A stretch of 64,000 nucleotides of DNA from Flexithrix dorotheae DSM 6795 (lineage in GTDB: Bacteria > Bacteroidota > Bacteroidia > Cytophagales > Flammeovirgaceae). Made by a program: the position numbers and the translations under genes. The stretch lies in NCBI RefSeq assembly GCF_000379765.1, contig NZ_KB903454.1:486987-550986 (forward strand), written 5' to 3'. The notes under the pieces were generated by a model, which worked only from the letters and a program-made list of their open reading frames with translations, had not been told where the DNA came from and did no database searches. Shown piece after piece: positions 25,237 to 32,616 of this stretch (the first letter of the stretch is position 1; each line of letters begins with the position of its first letter).

Positions 25237-26607
25237 ATGGAACAATTCCTTCAAATATTTCAACAACTTTGTTTTGGCTGTTTACTCATTGCAGCCGGCA
25301 TATTAATTTACAATCGGGTAAGGTTTATCCGGAGAAATATTTTATTGGGGAAACCTGAAGACAGGACTGATCAGCCTGGGAAAAGATGGAAAACCATGGC
25401 CCTGATGGCTTTAGGGCAAAAACAAATGTTTGATCGGCCTTTTGCCGGGTTTATGCATTTCACCATTTATATTGGTTTCCTGTTGATCAATCTGGAAGTA
25501 CTTGAGATTGTGCTGGACGGTATATTGGGTACTCACAGGCTGTTTTATTCTTTCCTTGGGGAATTTTATCCATTTTTAATTCATTTCTTCGAACTTCTCG
25601 CCCTTGGTGTGGTATTCGCCTGTGCCGTTTTTATCCTGAGGAGAAATTCCAAGCTGGTACCCCGTTTTCAAAAACCAGAAATGAAAGGCTGGCCTGCGCT
25701 TGATGGCAACATTATATTAATATGGGAAATTGTACTTATGTTTGCACTTTTCACTATGAATGCCACCGATAGCATATTACAGACCAGAGGAGATGAGAGT
25801 ACGTTTGTGGCAAGTCACTACCCTGATGCGGGGAAATTTGCAGTTTCCCAACTTTTCATTCCCATTTATGAAGGATTAAATACAAAAGCACTTATTTACC
25901 TGGAGCGGTTTTCCTGGTGGATTCATATCATTGGCATTTTTGCTTTTGCCATTTACATCACCTATTCCAAACATTTACACATTGCCCTGGCTTTCCCTAA
26001 TACCTATTTTTCCGATCTGAAACCCAAAGGGGAAATGGACAATATGGAATCAGTGACTAAAGAAGTTAAAATTATGCTGGGAATGACCAATGGCAATGAA
26101 GGAGACTTACCTGCGGATGACGCTGTGGGTACCTTTGGTGCCAAAGATGTAACCGACCTGACCTGGAAAAATTTATTAGATGCCTACAGCTGTACAGAAT
26201 GCGGACGTTGTACCTCAGTCTGCCCGGCCAATCAGACGGGAAAAAAATTATCTCCACGAAAGATCATGATGGATACCAGAGACAGACTGGAGGAAGTAGG
26301 ACACAATATTGATGAACATGGGAAAAATTTTGAGGATGGTAAATCCTTATATGGTGACTACACCTCCAAAGAGGAACTGATGGCCTGTACTACCTGTAAT
26401 GCCTGTGTGGAAGCCTGCCCTATCAATATCAATCCACTGGATATTATTTTGCAACAAAGGCGTTACATCGCCATGGAAGAATCGTCTACTCCAGCAGCCT
26501 GGAATGCCATGTTTTCAAATATTGAAAATAACGCAGCACCTTGGGCCTTCCCTCCCACTGACAGGTTTAAATGGGCGGAAGACCTCAAGAACAATGGAGA
26601 AGGGTAA
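25237..26607 (+). CDS. Membrane-anchored iron-sulfur protein, HdrC/LutB-like
   Basis: A 456-residue protein with an N-terminal membrane region of about five helices (to ~255) resembling the cytochrome b-type NarI domain. It is followed by a ferredoxin domain with two 4Fe-4S motifs, CTECGRCTSVCPANQTGK (~318-335) and CTTCNACVEACPININP (~389-405). Such proteins pass electrons between the quinone pool and a soluble iron-sulfur partner. The partner is most likely the next gene, which carries the CCG-type domains and begins 53 bp downstream. The redox couple is unknown. It is separated from the divergent minus-strand genes by a 251-bp gap. Confidence 0.85.
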   Translation: MEQFLQIFQQLCFGCLLIAAGILIYNRVRFIRRNILLGKPEDRTDQPGKRWKTMALMALGQKQMFDRPFAGFMHFTIYIGFLLINLEVLEIVLDGILGTHRLFYSFLGEFYPFLIHFFELLALGVVFACAVFILRRNSKLVPRFQKPEMKGWPALDGNIILIWEIVLMFALFTMNATDSILQTRGDESTFVASHYPDAGKFAVSQLFIPIYEGLNTKALIYLERFSWWIHIIGIFAFAIYITYSKHLHIALAFPNTYFSDLKPKGEMDNMESVTKEVKIMLGMTNGNEGDLPADDAVGTFGAKDVTDLTWKNLLDAYSCTECGRCTSVCPANQTGKKLSPRKIMMDTRDRLEEVGHNIDEHGKNFEDGKSLYGDYTSKEELMACTTCNACVEACPININPLDIILQQRRYIAMEESSTPAAWNAMFSNIENNAAPWAFPPTDRFKWAEDLKNNGEG

Positions 26608-26660
26608 CCCAAAACCCAGCAATTAAATTATTTTCGGAAAAATTAATACCAATAAGATAT

Positions 26661-27455
26661 ATGAGCAATACATTAAATATACCCACTATGGAAGAAATGG
26701 CTGCCAAAGGCCAGGAGCCTGAAATCCTTTTCTGGGTGGGATGTGCCGGTTCATTTGATGACAGATATAAAAGAGTGACTATAGCTTTCATAAAAATTTT
26801 AAATGCTGTTGGGATAAACTTTGCAGTTTTAGGACCGGAAGAGACCTGTACGGGTGACCCTGCCAGAAGAGCCGGAAATGAATTTTTATTCCAAATGCAG
26901 GCTGTTTCCAATATTGAAGTTCTAAATGCCTATAAAATTAAAAAAATTGTAACGGCATGTCCCCACTGTTTCAATACCATCAAAAATGAATACCCTGCGC
27001 TTGGGGGAAACTATGAAGTTATCCACCATTCCCAATATCTTCAACAACTTATTGACAGTGGCAAAATAAAAGTGAAAGAGGGCGGAGAATTTAAAGGGAA
27101 AAAGATTACCTTTCATGATTCCTGCTACCTGGGCAGAGCCAATGATATTTACGAAGCCCCCAGAAAAGTATTGGAAACACTGGATGCCGATCTGGTAGAA
27201 ATGAAAAATTGCAAAAAAAACGGGCTTTGTTGTGGCGCAGGTGGTGCACAAATGTTTAAGGATGCGGAAAAAGGCAAAAAGGAAATTAATATAAAAAGAA
27301 CTGAAGAGGCGCTTTCCACAGGTGCAAAGGTAATCGCCTCAGGTTGTCCATTTTGCATGACCATGCTTTCCGATGGCGTAAAAAATAAGGAAAGGGAAAA
27401 GGAAGTAAAAGTACTGGACCTAGCCGAACTAATTGCAACTGCAAATGATTTGTAG
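26661..27455 (+). CDS. HdrB-like (CCG-domain) iron-sulfur protein
   Basis: A 264-residue soluble protein with two cysteine-rich CCG domains as in heterodisulfide reductase subunit B and glycolate or lactate oxidase iron-sulfur subunits. Motifs seen are FWVGCAGSFDDR (~18-29), VTACPHCFNTIKNEYP (~97-112), HDSCYLGRAND (~154-164), GLCCGAGGAQMF (~191-202) and ASGCPFCMTML (~227-237). I start at the ATG at 26,661 (MSNTLNIPTM), as an upstream in-frame ATG overlaps the previous gene and adds unrelated residues. With the membrane-anchored protein upstream it probably forms a quinone-linked oxidoreductase. Confidence 0.87.
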   Translation: MSNTLNIPTMEEMAAKGQEPEILFWVGCAGSFDDRYKRVTIAFIKILNAVGINFAVLGPEETCTGDPARRAGNEFLFQMQAVSNIEVLNAYKIKKIVTACPHCFNTIKNEYPALGGNYEVIHHSQYLQQLIDSGKIKVKEGGEFKGKKITFHDSCYLGRANDIYEAPRKVLETLDADLVEMKNCKKNGLCCGAGGAQMFKDAEKGKKEINIKRTEEALSTGAKVIASGCPFCMTMLSDGVKNKEREKEVKVLDLAELIATANDL

Positions 27456-27482
27456 TGGTTATATATTTTTTGGATACAATCA

Positions 27483-27520
27483 CTTAAGCTGGTGCACGCA
27501 TTTTGCGTGTACCTAAGCTT
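27483..27520. repeat. Imperfect hairpin after the HdrB-like gene
   Basis: GGTGCACGCA (27,491-27,500) pairs with TGCGTGTACC (27,504-27,513) with one mismatch, extended by AAGCT/AAGCTT flanks. The A-rich sequence after it does not make a U tract on the plus strand, so terminator function is doubtful. Confidence 0.4.
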
Positions 27521-27562
27521 AAAAAAACCTGAAAGTTTAAAACGCTCATTTATTTAAAATGC

Positions 27563-27594
27563 ACAAGTAATCGCTTTGCTTTTTACTTAAGTCA
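27563..27594. repeat. Dispersed intergenic repeat, copy 2
   Basis: Core TCGCTTTGCTTTTTACTTAAG (27,571-27,591), paired with copy 1 at 2,232-2,266. Function unknown. Confidence 0.4.
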
Positions 27595-27854
27595 GGAAGA
27601 TAGGGCCTGGGCAATCCGTTAAACTGCTTAATTTTTGCCTTCCAAATATGAATTTGAGATTAATTCAGCCCGGAAAGCTGTATTTTTTTTGATTAATTGG
27701 AATAATAAATTAATTTTTTGTTTATTTATCAGTTGTAAAGGATTTAATTTTTACTTTTTCACTCAAAATTAATTAGCCTATAGCCTCAAACACTACCAAT
27801 TACAATCCTTTTTTGTAATGAAATGTCGTAATTTAACTAATTAAAAATTTATTT

Positions 27855-28355
27855 ATGTACACTAACTTTTCTGAACTGCCTTCAAATTCGAGAGTATGGA
27901 TCTACCAGGCAGCTAGAGATTTAACTGAAGAAGAAATAAAAAAAGTTGAAGACTGGTTAACTTACTTTATTAGCACCTGGCAATCACATGGGTCAAACCT
28001 CTGTGGTTCTTTCCAAATACTTTACCGCAGATTTATTATATTGGGCGTAGATACTACCAATAATTTACCATCTGGTTGTTCCATTGACAGCTCCGTGGCC
28101 GCTTTAAAAGAAATAGAAAATGGTTTGGGTGTGGGCTTATTTGAAAGAACTCAAATTCCATTTCTAGAAGAAGGAGGAAAAGTCACTACCGTAAACCTTT
28201 CGGAAATAAAACAGAAAGTGGAGTCGGGAGTAATCACTCCTCAATCACTTACATTCAATAACTTAGTAGATACAAAAGAAAAACTGAAAAGTGAATGGCT
28301 AACCTGTGCCGGAGACACCTGGCTGAGCAGGTATTTTAAAAAATCAGTAGCCTGA
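27855..28355 (+). CDS. Conserved hypothetical protein (often misnamed ABC transporter ATPase)
   Basis: A 166-residue soluble protein of a family common in Bacteroidota, seen here by VWIYQAARDLTEEEIKKVED (~14-33), GSNLCGSFQILYRRFIILGVD (split, ~54-74) and the C-terminal WLTCAGDTWLSRYF. Homologues are often labelled ABC transporter ATPase. There is no Walker A, signature or Walker B motif here, so that label is unsupported. In relatives the gene often follows the HdrC/HdrB-like iron-sulfur pair, as it does here after 399 bp. A strong bidirectional terminator lies 21 bp downstream. Function unknown. Confidence 0.75.
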   Translation: MYTNFSELPSNSRVWIYQAARDLTEEEIKKVEDWLTYFISTWQSHGSNLCGSFQILYRRFIILGVDTTNNLPSGCSIDSSVAALKEIENGLGVGLFERTQIPFLEEGGKVTTVNLSEIKQKVESGVITPQSLTFNNLVDTKEKLKSEWLTCAGDTWLSRYFKKSVA

Positions 28356-28376
28356 AAAATTGATTATCATGTAATC

Positions 28377-28416
28377 AAAAAAGCCAACAATCTGCGATGA
28401 TTGTTGGCTTTTTTGA
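28377..28416. terminator. Bidirectional intrinsic terminator
   Basis: A 16-bp perfect stem (28,377-28,392 with 28,399-28,414) surrounds a 6-nt loop. Its core GCCAACAATC/GATTGTTGGC is flanked by A6 and T6, so it can end both the plus-strand gene at 28,355 and the convergent minus-strand gene at 28,452. Confidence 0.93.
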
Positions 28417-28451
28417 TATTTCAACCTATTCTTTTTCCCTTAGTAAAACAT

Positions 28452-29081
28452 TTATTTATTCTGAATTTTCAACAGTTTTTGATTTAGTTCTTCATTCTTG
28501 TTGATTTCAGTTTGAAGTTCCCTTCTGAGTTTTGTTTCCTTCTGATAAGTTTTCTTTTTATAATCCTGCAATTCTTCTGTTGCCTCCTCGTATTCTTTTA
28601 TTTTTTCCTGAGCGATTTCATTGCTGGCTTTAAATCTGGAAAAGGCAATTCCCGCCACACCAAGTAAAATAAAAATAACAAAACAACTGATGTAAATGTA
28701 AGTATCCTTATTCATCACTATACCGATGAAACTCAGGTTGTCTCGCCCTTCTTTACTTTCTTCCAGTGCTTTTTCCGTCTCTGCCAATTGGTTTTTTAAA
28801 TCGTCAATAGATTTGGATTGTTCCACAATTTTGCTTTTTCCCTTAGCGATCTCACCATCCCGTGCGGCAATAGAATCGGTAATAGATTTCCAGAAACTAT
28901 TTAAGTTCGATTTTTTAACTACTTCATAAACTTCATAATCCGAAGACTTCTTTTTAAGGTCTTCAAACTGCCCCTGAAGTGAATTTTGGGTAGAAGTGGA
29001 ATCAGAATTTTGTGCATTTGACTGTATCCAGAAACAGAAAATAATAATAGTGCTAAGTATTGAGTACCTAAAAAAATTCAT
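28452..29081 (-). CDS. Hypothetical secreted/membrane coiled-coil protein
   Basis: About 209 residues. The ATG at 29,081 gives MNFFRYSILSTIIIFCFW with a signal peptide ending near SNAQN. The frame is open further upstream, but that part is unlike a protein start. After the signal comes a helical, coiled-coil-like stretch (~40-115, ending ...AETEKALEESKEGRD). A transmembrane segment follows (YIYISCFVIFILLGVAGIAF, ~128-147), then a second long charged helix to the end. The layout suggests an inner-membrane protein with coiled coils on both sides. No family recognised. It is divergent from mgtE, with 174 bp between starts. Confidence 0.65.
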   Translation of the reverse strand: MNFFRYSILSTIIIFCFWIQSNAQNSDSTSTQNSLQGQFEDLKKKSSDYEVYEVVKKSNLNSFWKSITDSIAARDGEIAKGKSKIVEQSKSIDDLKNQLAETEKALEESKEGRDNLSFIGIVMNKDTYIYISCFVIFILLGVAGIAFSRFKASNEIAQEKIKEYEEATEELQDYKKKTYQKETKLRRELQTEINKNEELNQKLLKIQNK

Positions 29082-29255
29082 ATGATTAAAAAATATTTGA
29101 AATAATTTAAAAAATCCTGTACAAAAAGTCAACGAGGAAAATTAAAGAATTATTAAATCAATAATTCTTCCAAAGTTATTTTTTTCGGTGTAAGAATGAA
29201 TATTTACCTTTACGCCCTTATTAAATTTACCGAAAACTTTTAACCAAAGTAAACC

Positions 29256-30611
29256 ATGTCTCTAGAGGTAACCAAAGATTATCTAAAAAATTTGGAGGAG
29301 GCCATAGAAAATAAGCAGGATAGTGCCATTAGGGAAATGCTGGATGGACTTCATGCTGCTGATATTTCTATGATCCTTGACCAGATGGAGGCAGAACAGT
29401 GCAGATATGTTTTAAGCCTTTTGGATAAACAGATTGGGGCTGACATTATCACCAATCTGGAAGAAGATACCCAGGAAGATTTTCTAAAGGTTTTCAACTC
29501 CAGGGAATTGGCCGAATTCATGGATTTGTCTGATTCCGATGATGCTGCAGATATTCTGAATGAACAACCTGTGAAAGTTCGGGAAGAGGTTCTCGCAGGC
29601 ATGCAGAATAAGGAAAAAACAGCCTACATCCGTGATTTATTGAAATATGATGAGGATTGTGCCGGAGGATTAATGGCCAAAGAACTTATTCGTGCCAATA
29701 TTAATTGGACGGTAAAACAAACAATTGAGGAGATCAGACGGCAAACCAAAAATGTTGATAAAATATTAACGGTTTATGTGGTAGATAATCAGAATGCTCT
29801 GATGGGAAGAATTTCCCTAAAAAAAATAATTCTTTCGAAGGACGATACTGAAATAAAAGAAATTTATATTCCGGATATCCAATCGGTCCAAACTTACTAC
29901 GATAAAGAAGAAGTAGCCGAAATTATGCAAAAATATGACCTGGAAGCGATTCCGGTGGTCAACGTTCAGGGTAAACTTTTGGGCAGAATTACCATTGATG
30001 ATATTATTGATGTGATCACAGAAACCGCAGAAGTAAACCAGCAAATCATGTCGGGTATTTCCGAAAATGTGGAAGAAGATGATAATGTCTGGATGCTGTC
30101 CAGAGCCAGATTACCCTGGCTTTTAGTGGGAATGTTGGGCGGATTAATAGGTGCACAATTTATTGGTTTATTTGAAAATGACCTGAAACTTGTGCCTGCC
30201 ATGGCTTTTTTCATTCCCCTGATCACGGCTACAGGGGGAAATGTGGGCATTCAATCCTCCACCATCGTGGTTCAGGCCTTAGCCAATAGTGCGGGAATTT
30301 TTACCAGTTCTGCTTCGGAAAGGCTTTTTAAAGTATTTTTAGTGGCCTTGATTAACGGGTTGGTCATTTCCACAGTTGTATTTGTATTCAATATTTTCTT
30401 TGCCGACATTCAAATGGCTATCGTGGTTGCTCTCGCTTTATTTGCGGTGGTTTTATTGGCCTCCTTTATGGGTACTATAACTCCGATTTTGCTGGATAAA
30501 ATGGGCATAAACCCGGCTTTGGCTTCAGGCCCATTTATTACCACAGCAAATGATTTATTAGGATTAGCAGTCTATTTTATGGTGGCCAGATTACTCTTTA
30601 ATGTGATTTAA
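29256..30611 (+). CDS. mgtE: Magnesium transporter MgtE
   Basis: A 451-residue channel-type Mg2+ transporter. Domains in order are the N-terminal superhelical MgtE-N domain (~10-130), a pair of CBS domains (~138-250, with YDLEAIPVVN in the second) and five membrane helices (~285-450). The pore signature PLITATGGNVGIQSSTIVV is at ~320-338. The N and CBS domains sense cytoplasmic Mg2+ and close the pore, as known for the family. Length is normal. The 3' end overlaps the convergent fabF gene by 14 bp. Confidence 0.96.
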   Translation: MSLEVTKDYLKNLEEAIENKQDSAIREMLDGLHAADISMILDQMEAEQCRYVLSLLDKQIGADIITNLEEDTQEDFLKVFNSRELAEFMDLSDSDDAADILNEQPVKVREEVLAGMQNKEKTAYIRDLLKYDEDCAGGLMAKELIRANINWTVKQTIEEIRRQTKNVDKILTVYVVDNQNALMGRISLKKIILSKDDTEIKEIYIPDIQSVQTYYDKEEVAEIMQKYDLEAIPVVNVQGKLLGRITIDDIIDVITETAEVNQQIMSGISENVEEDDNVWMLSRARLPWLLVGMLGGLIGAQFIGLFENDLKLVPAMAFFIPLITATGGNVGIQSSTIVVQALANSAGIFTSSASERLFKVFLVALINGLVISTVVFVFNIFFADIQMAIVVALALFAVVLLASFMGTITPILLDKMGINPALASGPFITTANDLLGLAVYFMVARLLFNVI

Positions 30612-31854
30612 CTCTTCTAAAAATTATACTGGCATTGTGTCCGCCAAAGCCAAATGTATTTGAGAGAGCCACATTTACCGGGGCGGCTACTTTATCCCCA
30701 ATTACTAAGGAAACATCCTCTGGCAATTCAGGATCTATTTGAGTAGTATTAATGGTTGGAGGAATAATGTTTTTATGAATGGCCATTACGGAAGCTACTG
30801 CTTCAATACTTCCTGCCCCACCAAGTAAGTGCCCAGTCATTGACTTGGTGGCACTAATCAGGGGTTGTTTTTCAACATGTCCAAACAGCTTTGAAATGGC
30901 TTTCAATTCTGATACATCACCAAGACCAGTGGAAGTTGCATGTGCATTGATATAATCAATTTCCTGTGGAGAAATTCCGGCATCTTCGATGGCCAAGCTC
31001 ATACTATCAAAGGCTCCTATTCCTTCCGGGTGCGTAGCTGTGATATGGTAGGCATCAGCAGCCATCCCCCCTCCAATAATTTCTGCATATATTTTTGCTC
31101 CCCTGTTTTTAGCGTGTTCATATTCCTCCAAAATTAAAGCAGCCCCTCCCTCTCCTATTACGAACCCATCTCTGTTTTCATCAAATGGTCTGGAAGCCCG
31201 GGTGAAATCCTCATTATTGGTGGATAAAGCTTTCATAGCATTGAAACCGCCTACAGAAGCCTGAGTGATAGGCGCCTCTGACCCTCCTGTAACAAAAACA
31301 TCTGCCTTGCCCCATTTTATGTAATTGAAGGCGTCAATAATAGCGTTGGAGGAAGAGGCACAGGCAGAAACAGTACAAAAGTTAATTCCCTGAAAACCGT
31401 GTTTTATGGAGATCAGTCCAGCGGCAGTATCGGGAATAATCTTATGGATGAAAAAGGGATTAAACCTTGGGTTTCCTTCATTTTTCACAAAGCCTTCCAC
31501 TTCTTCTTCAAAAGTTTGAAATCCACCAATTCCAGTGGCCCAAATTACCCCAACTCTTTTTTTGTTGATTTGATCCAAAGGAAGTGCAGCATCATTTAAA
31601 GCCTCCTCACTGGAAACCATGGCAAATTGCGTATATAAATCCATTTTCCGGGCTTCTTTTCTGTCAAAATAATCCAGTGGATCAAAATCTTTTACCTCAC
31701 AGGCAAAATGCGTTTTAAATTGTTTATGATCGAACCTTGTAATTGGGGCCGCTCCGCTTTTTCCTTCCTCCAATGCCTTCCAATACTGATTTAAATTATT
31801 TCCTATTGGGGTAATGGCTCCCATTCCCGTAATGACTACTCTTCTGTTTTTCAT
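30598..31854 (-). CDS. fabF: 3-oxoacyl-[acyl-carrier-protein] synthase II (FabF type)
   Basis: A 418-residue condensing enzyme that elongates acyl-ACP with malonyl-ACP in fatty acid synthesis. The catalytic triad is intact: Cys165 in VSACASSSN, His in NAHATSTGLGD (~305) and His in MTGHLLGGAGS (~342). The N-terminal RRVVITGMGAITPIGNN is also typical. It stands alone, with no acpP or other fab gene adjacent, and a TetR regulator lies directly upstream. A perfect palindrome sits 44 bp before its start. It may be a second, regulated KAS II rather than the housekeeping copy (inference). Confidence 0.94.
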   Translation of the reverse strand: MKNRRVVITGMGAITPIGNNLNQYWKALEEGKSGAAPITRFDHKQFKTHFACEVKDFDPLDYFDRKEARKMDLYTQFAMVSSEEALNDAALPLDQINKKRVGVIWATGIGGFQTFEEEVEGFVKNEGNPRFNPFFIHKIIPDTAAGLISIKHGFQGINFCTVSACASSSNAIIDAFNYIKWGKADVFVTGGSEAPITQASVGGFNAMKALSTNNEDFTRASRPFDENRDGFVIGEGGAALILEEYEHAKNRGAKIYAEIIGGGMAADAYHITATHPEGIGAFDSMSLAIEDAGISPQEIDYINAHATSTGLGDVSELKAISKLFGHVEKQPLISATKSMTGHLLGGAGSIEAVASVMAIHKNIIPPTINTTQIDPELPEDVSLVIGDKVAAPVNVALSNTFGFGGHNASIIFRRVKSH

Positions 31855-31898
31855 AGATCTGTTTTTAGGTTTACTCCAGAATTAATTTGGACAAAAAC

Positions 31899-31922
31899 AA
31901 AATATACCGATCGGTATATTTT
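31899..31922. promoter_or_regulatory. Palindromic operator upstream of fabF
   Basis: A perfect 24-bp palindrome with core ATATACCGATCGGTATAT, in the 81-bp gap between tetR and fabF. The same core, with one central change, stands before tetR at 32,550-32,575. ACCGATCGGT-type half sites of this spacing are typical TetR-family operators. Confidence 0.8.
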
Positions 31923-31935
31923 TAATTAAAAAAAA

Positions 31936-32541
31936 TCAAAGTTTAAGGTTTTCTAATATTTCCCTTTCTAAATCTTCCATTAACATATTGAAGTAGTGCA
32001 ACTTACCTGTTGTTTTGGCCAAAAGAATCCCCCCTTCAAAAACTGCCACCATTTTAAGTGCAAACTTTTCCGCATTGATATCAGGTTTAATTTCTCCTTG
32101 TATTTGTCCCTTGGCAATAATGACTTTCAGGCTGTTTTTCCAGTTTTCCAATGCTTCTGTAACTTTTTTCTTCAGTTCCGGATGATTATCATCAGCATCC
32201 GTGGAAGTATTTAAAATAGCACAACCTCCTCTTTCAATAATATCTTTAAAGCTTGCCCGGGAAAATTGTAAAAATCCAACCAGTTGTTGTATAGAATTTT
32301 CACCAGCCAATTGCTTAAAGCCTAATTTTTGGATTAACCAATTTAGGTTATAGTCAAAAGCCTCCAGCGCCAGGGCATTTTTATCCTCGAAATTATTATA
32401 AATACTGCCCTTAGTTAGTCCGGTTTCTTTCACCAACAAATCCATTGAAGTACCATAAAAGCCTTTCTTATTAAATAGTAAGGCTGCTTTTTCTAAGATT
32501 TGCGCTCTGTTTTTTTCCTTTTTTTTCAATGTTAAAATCAT
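31936..32541 (-). CDS. TetR/AcrR family transcriptional regulator
   Basis: A 201-residue repressor-type protein. The N-terminal helix-turn-helix is clear (AALLFNKKGFYGTSMDLLVK, then ETGLTKGSIYNNFEDKNALA). It is followed by the helical ligand-binding and dimerisation domain, including GGCAILNTSTDADDNHPEL (~107-125). The gene is upstream of fabF on the same strand. Near-identical palindromes lie before both genes, which predicts autorepression and control of fabF. The ligand is unknown; an acyl compound would fit the neighbour (inference). Confidence 0.92.
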   Translation of the reverse strand: MILTLKKKEKNRAQILEKAALLFNKKGFYGTSMDLLVKETGLTKGSIYNNFEDKNALALEAFDYNLNWLIQKLGFKQLAGENSIQQLVGFLQFSRASFKDIIERGGCAILNTSTDADDNHPELKKKVTEALENWKNSLKVIIAKGQIQGEIKPDINAEKFALKMVAVFEGGILLAKTTGKLHYFNMLMEDLEREILENLKL

Positions 32542-32549
32542 TTTGCCAC

Positions 32550-32575
32550 AATAATATACCGATTGGTATATTATT
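32550..32575. promoter_or_regulatory. Palindromic operator upstream of tetR
   Basis: A 26-bp near-perfect palindrome with core ATATACCGATTGGTATAT; only the central pair differs from symmetry. It begins 9 bp upstream of the tetR start codon, so a bound repressor would block the tetR promoter or initiation region. Confidence 0.8.
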
Positions 32576-32616
32576 CCAAACTTTAGAATTAATATTTTAA
32601 TACTGAATCCATTATT

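Larger units (their letters stand above)
27456..27854. other. 399-bp intergenic region with hairpin and dispersed repeat
   Basis: No coding sequence is seen. It holds the hairpin at 27,483-27,520 and the repeat at 27,563-27,594, then AT-rich DNA likely to contain the promoter of the next gene. Confidence 0.5.

Noticed and set aside
27855..28355. Annotating this gene as an ABC transporter ATPase
   Set aside because: No Walker A, Walker B or signature motif is present. The name is inherited and unsupported by sequence.
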